NCBI RefSeq assembly: GCF_900634625.1
Contig: NC_041040.1
Span: forward strand, 13,941,389-14,005,388
From: Parambassis ranga
Taxonomy: Eukaryota > Chordata > Actinopteri > Ambassidae
Direction: 5' to 3'
DNA: 64,000 nucleotides
In this document: positions 51,146 to 63,300 of the stretch, one piece after another
How the letters are laid out: every line of letters begins with the position of its first letter
Position numbering within the stretch: the stretch's first letter is position 1
Translations under genes and position numbers: made by a program
Notes under the pieces: model-generated
Told to the model about the DNA's origin: nothing
The model's database searches: none
What the model saw: the letters and a program-made list of their open reading frames with translations, nothing else

Positions 51146-52499
51146 ATTTTTATTGGTGAACATTTTCCATGTATTTTTATCATATCTGTCAGATTTACCT
51201 TGGTGAACATGAGTTTAAAAGTCGGTAAACAAAGGTTAAAACTATATGTTGATTTGGTGTGGTTTTGTGTGACAGCAATGACAGGTGCACAGGATTATTG
51301 CCAGTCAAAATCCTTTTGAATCAAAGGAAACCATTTTTATATTTCCTGCTCTGTCTGTGTCCCTCTCTCTCTCTTTTAGCTTTTCCTATTGTTTATGTGC
51401 TCTGCTGCACTGATGATCCCAGAGCTGAACTCTTCTTCTGACACGTCTCTGCTGAGCAAGTGAGGATACTCCGTGTTCACACCAACATGGCCCAGATAAA
51501 AGCCCTTCCTTCCTCCATGCTGGCAGCAGCTGCCGTGAAAAGATGCATACATGCCAGAAAAATGCCTCCTTGGTGCAAAAGAGCAGATTTACACACAAAC
51601 GAATAAAGCTTTCCTGGAAATGCCAGAGGGGGTTGGCATTTTCTAAAATAACAGCAAATTTGCTAGAATAAGAGAAAAAGAGGTGGACTTCCGTCTATTG
51701 TCTGAACATTAGTCGGGAAGTCACAGTGAATGGCGTCAGCTTTTTCTGACATGATAGCCAAATAATCTCATGACACTGTCAACACAACTGACTTTGCAGT
51801 TTGATAATAGGCTTAGGATGCCAAATTAACATAATCACCATGCACACTGTGCGACATAACTAATCCCCAGTACAAATAAGGTAACTAAGAGCCGTTTGTT
51901 CAGATTTTACAGAAATGTGTTGATGCTGTGAGGACCAGAATTTAATCACAAGCTGATTAAAAAAATCCTTGCTTTAACCCACTTACTCGGCCGGTCTCCC
52001 AAATCCAATTATATTTCAATAAGTTGATTTATCTCATTCTGCTGTTGTATTCATCATTCCCTTTTTCTTCTTCTTTTCCCTCCTCCTCCTCCTTCGCAGG
52101 CCCACTCTGACCAGTATGTGTGCGCTCTGTGTAGGTCGACAGAGTTTCTGTCTTGCGCAGCGTTAGTCATCCAGGTTGGTGGATGAAGAGACCGAGTAGC
52201 TCAGGTGGGTGGAATTGACCTCATATTGTATCACAAAGAACCCTCGAAAACAAAGAACAATGCCTCTGAGATGAGACGCTTTTCAAAACATGCCTTCAGA
52301 AATAACTGAGCAGCTTAGGCCTCACAAAGAGGTTTTACTGTTGTCTTTGTACCTAATATTAGAGTTTCTCATTAAGCCAATCAAGTTTATATATAAACAC
52401 TTCAGACTTAGGTCAGTTTCATGGGTCCTTAGATTCCTGGAAAGTTCTTTAAATGACAGCCCGCTGAGAGGAATTAATTAAATATGAATTACAGGGGGA

Positions 52500-52523
52500 T
52501 TTTTTTTTTTTTTTTTTTTTTTT
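52500..52523. repeat. Poly(T) tract, 24 nt
   Basis: A pure T run, possibly the reverse-strand tail of an old retroposed insertion, although no element is recognisable beside it. Confidence 0.85.
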
Positions 52524-53275
52524 ACAAAGGTCTCTTTTGTTGAACAACAACACCAAAACATTAAAGTGTCACTTAGGTGCATTTGATTTAATCAAGTGGC
52601 ATCACTTGAATCAGGATCTCAGTAAGAATTGATGTGGGTAAAATACATAAACATAGAAACTGCTGTAACAAAACCCAGGTTTTACCACCACACAGCTGGA
52701 AAGGAAACAGGAAAAAAGTGGATCCCAGCAGGCACAAAAGTGACAAAAGTTGAAAAAGAGCTCTTACCTTTCAAAGTGGCATTATATTATATTATATGAA
52801 AAAATAAAAAAATTAAACCATGTGCTGTTGTATAGCCATGGTATATGATCTGTGCCTGATTATGGCTAGTATAGTAGCAGCTTTTTCTACCTACTAGTAG
52901 GCCAGAACATGTAAAAATCAAGTAGACAGTAAAGAAGTAGATTTAACAATACTTTATATTTTGTTGGTAATAATCAAATGACTTGATTGTCTGAGGCAAC
53001 ATGAATATTTCATAAAACAACAGGCATGTAAAGTTTCACCTGAAGTACAAACTAGACACTGAGAATCCAGACAGGCACCCATTATACCTAACATACAAAA
53101 ATAAATCATCAAGTATAAAAAAAGAGACTTCAGACAGCTATACATTACATGTAGTGTTTGTGTGACCCAGTGACACATGAGCAGTAACGACGTGTTAAAA
53201 CATACTGACTGCACATACTAACACTGGCATGTGTACAGAGCAGGAGATGATCATTCCTGTGTGAGCAGGCTGCTT

Positions 53276-53404
53276 TTAAAATTTGAGTTCATGCTCAAAG
53301 AGTGCAAGCAACAACAGACAGGCCCAACCCATCAGCAGGCCAAGGTTCTGAAGGAGAAACATGAGGAACGGTCTGTCCGTCTTCACTCGACTCATCTCTG
53401 GAAG
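53276..53404 (-). CDS. slc39a12: SLC39A12 last exon, membrane segment 8
   Basis: Encodes LPEMSRVKTDRPFLMFLLQN then LGLLMGWACLLLLALFEHEL KF and TAA at 53276-53278. The LPEM start after the intron continues SLVEM, as in the family, and the eighth membrane helix ends five residues before the stop. Confidence 0.93.
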   Translation of the reverse strand, partial: LPEMSRVKTDRPFLMFLLQNLGLLMGWACLLLLALFEHELKF

Positions 53405-56400
53405 CTGGGGAAACAAAGAGAGTAAAAAGTAAAAAGGTCAGCAGTTTGGTTTTGATATGTCATAGGCCTTATTGACAATAATCATCTTAAGAAGACTGCC
53501 TGACCATTTCTACCAGGGACAAGTAGAGAAAAATCCCAGCAGTGACCGAGAAGATCCACTGCTGTACGTCTGTCTCTGAGGAAACGAAGAGTCCGATGTA
53601 GAGCCCCATGAAGGCTGTCAGAGCACTGAGGAAGTTCATGAGCACTGCAGACTTCACTGAGAGTCCAGAGTTCAGCAACACTGCAAAGTCCCCTTAGAGG
53701 CAAAATCAGAGAAGATAAATCAGCAACAAAACAAAACCAAAAAAATAAACATTTCTGAAGTGTTCCAGGAGTAATCACAGCAACCTCCTACCCATCTCAT
53801 GCGGGATCTCGTGGCACAGGATGGCCACAGTGGTCGCCATGCCAGTCTCAACTGATGAGGAGAAAGCTGCTCCGACGACCAGGCCATCAGCAAAATTATG
53901 AAGACTGTCTCCCACAATTACCATCACTGCCAGCAGAGGAACCCCTTGCCCTGGGAGCACAAAGAGAGTCTGTGTCATTCATCCTCAGTCCATGATAATT
54001 ACTCTGTCGTGCCAGGCGTCTAATTACAAAGTACAACACGCTCATTGGTGTGTGACAGTGCAGCTCTTTTAGGAAGAGCAGATTATAGCTTACTCTGATG
54101 TGAAGGGCTCCTGTTGACCACATGTTCAGGAGACATTTCCGTGCACTCAAAGTCATCCACTGGTCCCTGTAGGACAGACATTTTATAACACAGATTATAG
54201 ATCTGTTAATTTAAATCTTATCTATTAAAAGGAGCTGGGTCTTGAACATGTTCTAAGTTAAATGCGTGCATTGCATCAATACTGTGCATACTGTGATTCA
54301 ATACAAGCATGAAGTGCTTTCTGAATGATTCAATACCTCTCATTCTCCAACATCCTACATGTTTCTTTACTCCCACACCACTATTCATTTTCTGTTATAT
54401 AAGAGCAGTGCAGGAAGGATTTAAGTGAATTTCAGTTTGTTTTTGGACATGGAATCACTGAATTATATTATTAATGAGTAATGAGGAAAGTTAATTACAT
54501 CCCATTCAAAAACCCAGTGACCGGGACAAGGGAACCCAGAGTGTTGAAACCAGACTCCTCCAGTACTCCATGTCCTTCTCCCATTTGCATATTTTTAAAA
54601 CCAAATTTGAAGATGCAGACAGTAAAGCAATCAACCTCTCTTCAGAAGTTGCAGACACACACTCAGCTCCATATGATGAAGATTTTGTCTGTTCCAGGAA
54701 ATTTATTTTTGTGTGTAATTTTTGTTGGAAGCACATATGTCTTATCATACTGGATCAATATCCATGTTTGGTGTACAGTTTAAAACAGAAAATATTGGGC
54801 CACTCTCACAAGGAAGACACCAAAAACGTCTTATATGTTCACCCTTTTCTCTCTTCTCTGTGCACTTTATATGTGGTAATGTTTTGATGTTCTGTTGATT
54901 AATTTCCAAGAACTGCCTTGTCGTGGTCCCTGTGGCCGGCTCTATCACTAAGTAAATAAGAGAGGTGATGACAGGAATCAGGATTTTCTGCCAAGAACGC
55001 TTTTAAAAAAACACAACAATTCAGTATGGGATTGTGATGAGACTCACCAGCTGTATGGTGGAGATGGACTTTCCTCTCTGTGATTGACCATTGCAGTTCA
55101 GCTCTAAGGAAAGGTCACTGGAGTGACCCTGCAGACAAAAGAAAGTCACCAGACCACTGTTGTTCAACATGCACAGTCATGACTAATGTGTTTGATCTCA
55201 GAGTTCAGAATTTCATTAGATAGGGAAAGTTTTGCTGTTTTCCTAGAATACAATAGACGTGTGACTCTTACATGACCATGAGAAGGAACTAAAATGGAGA
55301 ATATTCTTTCAATTAGGAAAAAGCCATAAATCCCAGCGATTATGCCCAGAATCTTCCACAGATACTCCTTTTCTCCAGGGTTGTCCTCATGACTGTGAAT
55401 GTCATCGTGGAGGCTGAGGATCTGCAGAAAAGGCGAAGAGGAAATCATTTACTCAACACTTACAGACACGTGTGTGGTTGGATGTGGAGGATGGCGTAGG
55501 GTCTTTGTACCTGTGGTATGAGGTGCAGGAGAGCATCTCCAGAGAGTGTTCCCACTGCCAGGCCCACAAACAGCTGCAGGATGAGTGTGTAGGTCTCCTG
55601 GCAGGAGTTAAAGAAGATCAGGCAGATACCAAACATGGAGCCCACCGTGATGAGCAGAACAGCAGCCGTGCTGTAGCCATACTCTGCAGACAGGAGGAAG
55701 AGTGTTAAGTTTAAACACCAAACATTCTCGTATTATTGTTATTTTCAAAAATTTGTTTTTGAATGTTGATTGTTTTTTAATGATAGTGGTATGTAGAGAG
55801 AAATAATGAGGTTAAATATCTTACTTTCGAGAGCAGTGGGCAGAGAGCCTCTGGTTTTTTCCTCCTCTGAAGGCTCACAGGCATTGCCTAGCAACTGCTG
55901 AATGATGGCTGGGCAAATTTGTCTGAAGTGCTCCTTAGAAATTGGCAAATGAGGATCCAGAGCAAAAATATCCACCAACTGATTGGCTGAAAAACACACC
56001 TGATTGGAATCAGAGAAAGAGAGCATTTTGGAGATGAGTAGGAGGCTTTTCAAAAAAAGTACCTGCATGGATAGATGAGATGTCATGCATTAACCTGGGA
56101 TGTTTAGATCAGGTATCTGTTAGTGCCTCACCTGTGCCCAATTTTTGCTTTTATCCTCATGGTTGCAGCTATCAATGGAATGCATGGCAGCCTCCTGTGA
56201 CCTTCCTGTGATGCTTCGCCTCTTCCTGCTGTGACTGTGTGCTGCTCCTTCCTGTCCCACACCCAACTGATGAAGCAGCTCCTCCAAGTCTAAGCAGAGA
56301 AGTGACATCAAATAAATAACAGCATCAGGTCAGGTCATTTATAATTGTCAGTTTTTCATTAAAACAATATGGAAAGGGGCTTTTGAGTGCAACATGCAGG

Positions 56401-58059
56401 AAAACACAGTGGCTCCATCATCTTCTGTTTACTGACTCTCAGGGCTTGAGGTGTAGTCCGCAGACATTTACTTTGGCATCTTTGAAGCTGGAGTTGAAAG
56501 GCCACAACTTACATGCAATGTGTAAGCATGCTTTCACACAGTAACACAACTATGACTTCTCTTACCTATGATCTGCATGTTACTTGTGCGATTCAGAGAT
56601 TGAAAAATGTAGTCAGTAAAGAAAGCAGGGGAGGGGAGATTCCTCCATCTGAAACAGTGGCCTTGCAGGATGTGGCTGATGATGGCCGCAGCCACTCGGG
56701 GCACAGAAGATGTCCCAGCACCTGGATTTTCCTTGACATCAACATCTTCAAGGAGGCGAGTGGCATCAATACACTGTTGAATCATTTTTATAAGCAGGTT
56801 TACATCTGTTAAGACAAGATGAATTGGTGAGAAAATACTCCCTTACTTCTAAATGAGAGGATGTGTCTTGGCTTGGGTGGTAGTGTTGGTTGATGAGCTG
56901 CAAAATGCTTTCTGTTTCATCTGTGGAGAGGAAGCGGTTGTCCTCAACTGGGTGTAGGTTTGTGAGGGCCAGCAGATAGAACTGGAAGTTTCCAGATGAG
57001 GAGGTGGAATGGGAGGAAGCGGAGGCTGCATTGGACACCACACACAGATCCTGCAAGTTAATTATGTAGTACAACAGAACAGTTGACATCCGCTGGTAGT
57101 CCTCTTCAGTGAGGTATGCCTTCCCATCATCCTCTAGCACAGAAAGGGCTACATCGGGTGTCAAGCACTGCAGCAAGAACAAGGCAAAGGAAGACAAACA
57201 GAAAGGTTTTAGGCAGATTTTAGGGGCAGAAAATGTGGGCCAGTTTGGTCTTAATACTGTAGACATGATGACAGCATGCTGGATGCCTAGGCCTCATCCA
57301 TCAGTATAGAGTCTATGGTATTACTGACTTAAAAAGTTTACATTGACATATGTGATAAAGGTCTTTTTTCTCTCTGCACACACTGTCCTGAGTTCCTTGC
57401 GGCATGCGTTCTGCTGTTTGTGTGTGCTTGGTTGATTATAAGCCTACGCACAGATTGTTGCAGGTTAGAAGAGTGGGTGAAGCACTGTTCCTTGCTTGAC
57501 AGAACAGACCTTTGAGTGAAGTGACAAGCTGTAAAATGTCTTTCTTTTAAGGTTAGACACACGCATAATCCCATTGTCAGCCCACCTGCACAAACATGTG
57601 TAGTACCTCTAATCCAGTTGACGGAGTTTATTATGTTAAACTGAAGGATGTCTAAAGCCACTCAGCATGAATGCCCCATAGAGGTCAAGGACTTAATCCT
57701 CCGCATTCACTCACATTCCAGCCATAACAAGCACGTACCCTGGATGTTTAAATTATTACTCTTGTTCCACTAAGTAGAATTTCAGTAGTGACATCAAATG
57801 TAGGCCTTACCTTCTCACACATGTCCTGAGAGGAGCCAGTGCGCTCTGCACAGTGCACCTTGTGGAGCAGCGTGGCGATCAGCACACCAGTCCTGTTCTT
57901 CTCTAGTTGAGGCTTGTCATCCATCCCCTGGGGAAGATGCAAGGCTTGCAGAGTCTCTGAGAGGTACTCCTTGTCCTTCCCTTTCACCTCCAGCACCCTC
58001 CCCATCAAACAAAGATACAGCAGCAGCAGCAAACATAGAGCACTGTGCCTGATGTGCAT
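53276..58059 (-). CDS. slc39a12: SLC39A12 / ZIP12 zinc transporter (whole coding region)
   Basis: A zinc importer of the LIV-1 subfamily of ZIP proteins, moving Zn2+ into the cytosol; in vertebrates it is most prominent in brain. Exons, 5' to 3': 57811-58059, 56847-57167, 56566-56773, 56132-56289, 55825-55999, 55511-55683, 55272-55421, 55048-55128, 54094-54166, 53792-53950, 53505-53692 and 53276-53404. They sum to 2064 nt (687 residues), close to human ZIP12 at about 691. The order is signal peptide, large ectodomain, then eight membrane segments. The zinc-site motifs HNFADG (about residue 547) and HEIPHEMGD (about 576) are intact. I chose MHIRHS as start because a hydrophobic signal sequence follows at once. 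It lies between MRC1 and CACNB2 on the same strand, as in human. Confidence 0.95.
53505..53950 (-). CDS. slc39a12: SLC39A12 exons 10-11, zinc-conducting core (segments 4-7)
   Basis: Exon 53792-53950 encodes segment 4 with VIVGDSLHNFADGLVVGAAF and segment 5 beginning with TTVAILCHEIPHEM. Exon 53505-53692 completes the HExPHExGD motif (G-D) and encodes segments 6 and 7, VLMNFLSALTAFMGLYIGLF and IFSVTAGIFLYLSLVEM. HNFADG and HEIPHEMGD hold the His, Asp and Glu residues of the binuclear metal site, with His (not Glu) at the first position as in canonical LIV-1 zinc importers. The donor after VEM is a weak GTCAGG. Confidence 0.95.
54094..55128 (-). CDS. slc39a12: SLC39A12 exons 8-9, cytosolic loop between segments 3 and 4
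   Basis: Exon 55048-55128 encodes GHSSDLSLELNCNGQSQRGK then SISTIQL. Exon 54094-54166 encodes GPVDDFECTEMSPEHVVNRS PSHQ. With the HGHG at the junction, only a small His cluster remains, shorter than the His-rich loop of many LIV-1 transporters. GKSxSTIQL is shared with mammalian ZIP12. Confidence 0.88.
55272..55683 (-). CDS. slc39a12: SLC39A12 exons 6-7, membrane segments 1-3
   Basis: Exon 55511-55683 encodes membrane segment 1 (STAAVLLITVGSMFGICLIF) and segment 2 (LQLFVGLAVGTLSGDALLHL), ending IPQ|gtacaa. GDALLHLIPQ is a conserved ZIP signature. Exon 55272-55421 starts ILSLHDDIHSHEDNPGEKEY, a short His/Asp loop, then segment 3 (ILGIIAGIYGFFLIERIFSI), and ends PSHGH|gtaaga. Confidence 0.93.
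55825..57167 (-). CDS. slc39a12: SLC39A12 ectodomain exons 2-5
   Basis: Four exons (56847-57167, 56566-56773, 56132-56289, 55825-55999) encode the extracellular part. Landmarks are LTEEDYQRMSTVLLYYIINL with LCVV, FLSTDETESILQLINQHY, LPSPAFFTDYIFQSLNRTS and CFSANQLVDIFALDPHLPIS, followed by IIQQLLGNACEP. The last two are typical of ZIP12/ZIP4-like ectodomains. The start of the third exon is set at TGT ATT GAT (after ttcaacag) because this alone keeps phase; the preceding poly-pyrimidine tract is weak, so this border is the least certain. A His/Arg-rich stretch (HSHSRKRRS) sits in the fourth exon. Confidence 0.85.
57811..58059 (-). CDS. slc39a12: SLC39A12 first coding exon (signal peptide)
   Basis: Encodes 83 residues, MHIRHSALCLLLLLYLCLMG first, a clear signal peptide. 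It continues through an EYLSETLQALHLPQG helix and LIATLLHKVHCAERTG to MCEK|gtaagg. The reading frame stays open upstream to a candidate acceptor (tcccttag, 58104-58105), so a 5' exon must exist further up. The codons before the ATG (RELYSPGRN) look like 5' UTR. Confidence 0.9.
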
Positions 58060-59564
58060 GTTCCTTCCAGGGCTGTACAACTCCCTCAAGCTCCAAAGTT
58101 TGGCTAAGGGATTGAGACAACAAGGAAGTGATAAGGAGAAAACATAAGAGAGAGAAACTTAAATCAAGGTGAGTGACAGCAGGGAACGCAAAGCTTCTAA
58201 AATAGACGAGCAGCAATGTGTTCTGGCTGAGGGAGGCGTTAATAATAGGCTCGACTGATCCGATGGGAGGACAGGATGGCTTGGTGGGCACCCTTCAGTT
58301 GAAGCAGCCCTTACAGTGCCGAATGGTCAGCCAAAGCCTGGGCCCCTCAGTCCACAACAAAAGGATTAGCGCAGGGAAGTGAGAGAGAGCACAGGGGCAG
58401 GGAGAAGGGGGCATAAAGGGGGAGACTGAAGAGAAAATAGTTAGTAATGAGGGAAAACAAGGGTATCACAGGAAGCTAGTATTAATATATATAAAGCCCA
58501 TGCCCATGGAAAAAGTACCCCCCCCCTCGGATGATGGTGAAGTCACACAGAACTGCGTTATTTATTCAGCATCAAGACAGGAGCTTCTGTGAGTGAGTGA
58601 GTGTGTGATATGCTGGCTATGACTATGTATGCCATGCAGAGACGCTCATAACTAAGGGTTGCTGATTATGCATGATCTCTGAGTCATCAAGGATCAAACA
58701 TACAAAGCAGAACATGCAAAGCCTCCCAGCATCCTCCTACACAAGACATCCTGCAGGTCGAATCGACCCAGCAACAAGAGGACATTACTGTGGAACTGAA
58801 ACAGCTTCAGCAGCACCTGATAGAACAGATGAAAAAAAAGCTTACCAGATGAACTAGGCCCGCCGTTCCTCCCCCTCTGCCTTCTCTCAGCTGCTGTAAC
58901 TAGGTTTGTTTTCCTCCTCGGATAAAAACAGAATCTCCTGTTTGGGGAGAATTCTTGGGCATTGGTACTGCTGGTAAAACCCTCTAAGAGTTGAGTAAGC
59001 TCCTGAGGATTAGCCACGACAGCCTTCGAGGGCTGTGGTTGCCATGGAGAGTGCTGCCTCATTTTCAACAATGAGGTGATGGGGGTGGCCAGCCTCTGGC
59101 TGAAAGACCAACATTTGAAAAAAAAAAAAAAAAAACTCAGAAAACAGTTGTACAGAGGACTGCTTTGCTGAGTTGTTGGGGTCAAACGTGCAACAAATTT
59201 GTATTTTGTTCACATTTAAAATTTCCTGCATTATATCATCATATGCCTCTGTTTCATCAACAGCGTCAATCCATGGTTTTTCGTCTTTGTTTATAGTGTA
59301 CATCAGTTTTAGTGGAGTAAACTTGCAGGAGCAATATCAGAGCTTTAATCAGTAACTAAGTGTTTTAGCAGGTGAAGGCAGGAAACATGGTTTGTAAAGA
59401 TTATCATGGCCAGACATGACATTATTAAGGGGAGTTTTTAAGGTTTGCTAGATGGCAGTTTAATTCTCTGTCTGCTGTTTAATTCCAAGTTATTGGTTAG
59501 ATTACTAAGAGCAGTCATTTTGTAACCAGAAGACATGATCAACATGATCAGCCAATAAAAATGA
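58060..59564. other. SLC39A12 upstream region, with an exon-like open stretch
   Basis: It contains the SLC39A12 promoter and 5' UTR. A candidate 5' exon lies at 58846-59099, with acceptor ggtctttcag and donor TCATCTG|gtaagc. Farther up are a T-rich run (A17 on plus near 59119) and a short acidic open frame at 59205-59303. The rest shows nothing I can name. Confidence 0.45.
58846..59099 (-). other. Candidate upstream exon of SLC39A12 (5' UTR or coding)
   Basis: Minus-strand sequence bounded by a good acceptor (cttttcag-type pyrimidine tract) and a good donor (gtaagc). It is open in one frame over its whole length, and from an ATG at 59060-59062 encodes 72 residues beginning MRQHSPWQPQPSKAVVANPQ and including RRFCFYPRRK. 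Joined to the acceptor at 58104 it would enter the SLC39A12 frame. The peptide resembles nothing I know and precedes the signal peptide, so a 5' UTR exon is the simpler reading. Confidence 0.35.
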
Positions 59565-59583
59565 CAAATACAGTCCAGTTTCC

Positions 59584-59599
59584 TTTATTTTCATTTATT
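59584..59599 (-). other. mrc1: MRC1 polyadenylation signals (two AATAAA)
   Basis: Two AATAAA hexamers on the minus strand (59594-59599 and 59584-59589), about 360 nt after the MRC1 stop, followed by GT/T-rich sequence. They set the MRC1 3' end near 59570, so the 3' UTR is about 59570-59959. Confidence 0.7.
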
Positions 59600-59959
59600 T
59601 TGCATCTATTTACAATATCATAAGCCAAAAACATGTGGGTGTACAAAATGATAAAAAACATTTTCAGCTTTCTCGATTTTGAACTCTCAGTTGCTCTCAG
59701 TTATGTTGATTGGCAGAAGTAGAAACATCTGTACACGTTTTACAAATCACATGATCATATTTCAGTTTGTTTGTCTTGTCCCTGATTGATATCATAGTGT
59801 AGTGCCAGTGCTTGCATGACTTATTATATAATAATTATAACCATTAGTATCTGGGATTCAGTCCCCTAAAATTAAACACAACAAGGATTTGATGAAAGTG
59901 ATCCAAAATTTAAAGAAGACTGAAACCTGTGATCATAGTTTTGATTATTATCATTAATC

Positions 59960-60327
59960 TCATGCTTGCTCATTCTGCTCAATGTTAGCAACCAAGCCTT
60001 TAGTGTCTACGGGGGCTCGGATCGGATTGTTGAAGTATAACTTGTTGTCAAAGGTACTTTCTCCCAGGACAGGGGTGGGTATCCGTTTACGTAAAATGAC
60101 AAAGGTACCAAGCCCAACTAAAGCTATTATGATGAACACTATAGCCACTGTGATGCCAGCAGACCCATGTGAAGCTTCTGTAACGACATGGGCTAAGGAG
60201 GCAAAAAAAAGACACAAAAAAACACATACATGAGTTAAAAAATAAATAAAACCCCACACTAAATGTATATCATGAATAAATTCCATCAACTTACCCACTG
60301 ATGGAGGTTTTTCTGTAGGTGTAACAA
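59960..60327 (-). CDS. mrc1: MRC1 stalk, transmembrane segment and endocytic tail
   Basis: The 33-nt exon 60295-60327 encodes VTPTEKPPSV, a short stalk. Exon 59960-60192 encodes HVVTEASHGSAG, the membrane helix ITVAIVFIIIALVGLGTFVI, a basic stop-transfer (LRKR) and a 44-residue tail with TFDNKLYFNNP and NIEQNEQA, TGA at 59960-59962. The aromatic FxNxLYF-type motif is the clathrin-coated-pit signal of the mannose receptor. Confidence 0.92.
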
Positions 60328-63300
60328 CTATTAAAAAAAACACATGTTCAGTTTCATAGAGAGAAGGGTACAGTAAATCTTAAATAATCATTTAACTTAC
60401 CTTTAGGTCTTTTACAGATGTAAGCTCTGTATCTGCTGCAGCTGTTTGTGCTCCACTGTCCGCTTTCAGAATGGACATCCACACAGCTGTCTGTTTTTGG
60501 CATTTCCATAGCCCAGTTTGTGTAATCTACAACACTGTTATCAATCCACATCCACTGATCTGAAACGGATAAATATATTACGGACTCAGTTTGCAGCTTA
60601 AAGACATAAAACTTGGTAATAAAGTATTTATCTGGGACCTAACATTCAATTCTTATAGCCAGGTGTGTGTGAGTGAGACATCATGGACAGAGTGCTGGAT
60701 TTAACTTAAACTCACCTTCATGGGACTTGTACAGACCAATCCAGAAAGATTTTGCACCATCCTGCAGAAGTTCCAGGTTTCGCTGTATGAACTGACTTTC
60801 AATAGGGTCCTCAATACTCACTAGGGCTGCACCTGACGGTCGCAACCACAACAAATTACCATTACAGTTTATACTCAAACGTATCATTCAATAACGTATC
60901 AGTTGTGCATAATTTACCCATTTTTAGACATTCGACTGAGGCATGAGCCCAGTTGCTTGACACTGAGCTGAGGAAGGAGTAACAATATCCTCTGAAAGGT
61001 ATCCAGCTTTTTGCCTTTTTTGACTGCGGACAGCTGCCAGGAAGCTGTGGGGGATCTGTGGGTGCTATGTCTGAGAGAGAAGCCGAAGAATTGATCCCAG
61101 TTGTTAGAAGCTATTTGCTGACCATGCTTAGTGTTCATGGATAAATAAAAAAAGAGAGACTGTCTGACCTGGTGATCTTTTACAGAGAGAATAGTAGGTG
61201 TTGGTACATGGTGCCGTCTTCCACGTGTTGTCCACATCCATATACACACAGCCGTAGTTTTTTTTAGGCTCATTTTTGCCCCATGCGGTGTAAGACAGAC
61301 GCCAGTTATCTACCCACATGAACTGACCGTGAGACTGTAGAAAAGATATTGAAAAAGTATGTAGAGCTAGAAACAAAGTTCTTGATTTGTCTGACAACCA
61401 GTAGTAAACCTCTTACCACATTGCTGTTGAGGCCAATCCACACAGGCTCCTTATGTTTAGAAATCTGTAATGTGAGGTAGGCCTGGGTGACAGGGTTCAA
61501 GATACTGGCCAGATCTGCATCATCTGCCTGACACTGTCTCCTCGCTTCATCCCACTTCATCTTCTCGGCCACAAGTTTCATGGAGTCATTGCCAAGTTTG
61601 TAAAAGGCCTTCGGTGGCATGGTGGTGGGCTGGACTACAATCTGTGAGTCTGCACAGACACAATACATTAGTTTGCAAAGATCTGAGCAGGTCTGTGTTT
61701 GCTACCATGTTACTCACCAACATTTCGTTTACAGATGAATCCAAGTTCTAAGTTACAGTCCTCCACTTTCCAGTGTCCTTTTTGTCTTTTAACGCTGCCC
61801 AACATTATCACACAGTCAAAGACCTATCAAGCAGACAAAGGGAATGTCACTAATGTGGGTTGAACCTTTTTTATATCCGCAATCTATGCAATTCAGCAAG
61901 TCAAAAGACCAGCAAAGCCAAAAAGCGATGGCCTCTGCTTTCTTTGATGAGTGGTGCTGGTGGCCCCACTGATCTCTGAGACAGCTAAAGGAAGTGGTTG
62001 GGGAAAAAAAGACAAAATCACCATCCAATCACTTAATTTGTTACACTACTACCCCTTCCCCAACATATAGGAACTCATAGTCACCATTTTGACGTGGTGA
62101 TTATTACATATTATATTATTGCTGCTGTGAACCACTTTCTAAAATTCATTCAAACAGGATTTTGGATCAAGACAGAAAAAGCTTCAGATAAGAATGTAAG
62201 TTGAGATCACCTCCATCATTAAATAATGATCTTGAGGCGCAGCTGCTGGGTGTCCTTTGATCCAGTGGGTGTATGAAACGCCTTTGCCGTCTGTCCACAC
62301 AAAGCGCGTCTCCCAGTTGATGTCATTCATGCCAATCCAGAAATCCTCATTGTACTGCAACATCTGTGTTGTTAGGAATGCTAGAAGAAAGAAACAATAT
62401 GCTCTAAACCCCCTAAAATGGTGAAATGTTAACTTTGCAGGCACTTGGTTTTGAACATTTCTCACCTTGCTCTTTCGCACTCAGGATGGAAACCAGATTT
62501 CCTCCCTGGTTTACGCAGTAGGTCCTGGCATGCTGCCAGAACATCCTGTTTCTTTCTGTCATGAATTTATAGCACTGTGTGAACAAGATGAAATTCCAAT
62601 ACATGTTAGAATAACAAATGGACAGTCATTAACCCATGGAGCCAGAGCAAAAGAACGCATTTTGCAAATTTAAGAAGAGTTTAAAGAGTAAACATTCATA
62701 TTAGGCTATACTATATGCACGGTATTGGAGTAATCTGTGTGGTGCGTACTTACCTTTCCTTGGAAATGAACCCACTCTGGTGCACACCCCCCCTTAGGAA
62801 CTGTGGTGGGGGCCATGGTTGTATTTACAAAATTATTGCTTCTTTTGCAAATAGAGGGAAGCTCAATGCCACAGTTAATATCATTCCAGTAACCTGAATA
62901 TACAGAGATTAAACTAAACATTAGCCAACATTTACCAAACCAACACCATACAGAACATCTCAGCATAACACTCACCCATGCCCGTGTACATCGTCACACA
63001 GTTTTCATCATTGTTAGCAAAGTTGGGCTCATTGTGCGCCCATGCAGTGTAGGTTATGGGTGTTTCATCCACCCAGCTAAGAACAGACAAAAAAATATAA
63101 AAAAATATATAATAATACTCACCAGACTCCTGCACGTGTGTTCTCAGATTTGTTAGAGGCCAATGAGTATTTCTATTGATTTTTTTTACTCATATTGTAC
63201 TTCACCTGAATGATTTGTCCAAATTCACTATCATGCCAATGTAGAACTGTCCCTCTGAGAGTTTCATTATCTGTTTTAATATAAAGATCAGAATCAAGGT

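Larger units (their letters stand above)
49697..53275. other. Intergenic region between CACNB2 and SLC39A12
   Basis: The first 400 bp is relatively CpG-rich and should hold the CACNB2 2d-like 5' UTR and promoter. It includes a TGATGATG microsatellite (49945-49972), the CTCF-like motif (50589-50601), a SINE (50957-51145), a 24-T tract (52500-52523) and, just before 53276, the SLC39A12 3' UTR. No gene was recognised. Confidence 0.5.
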
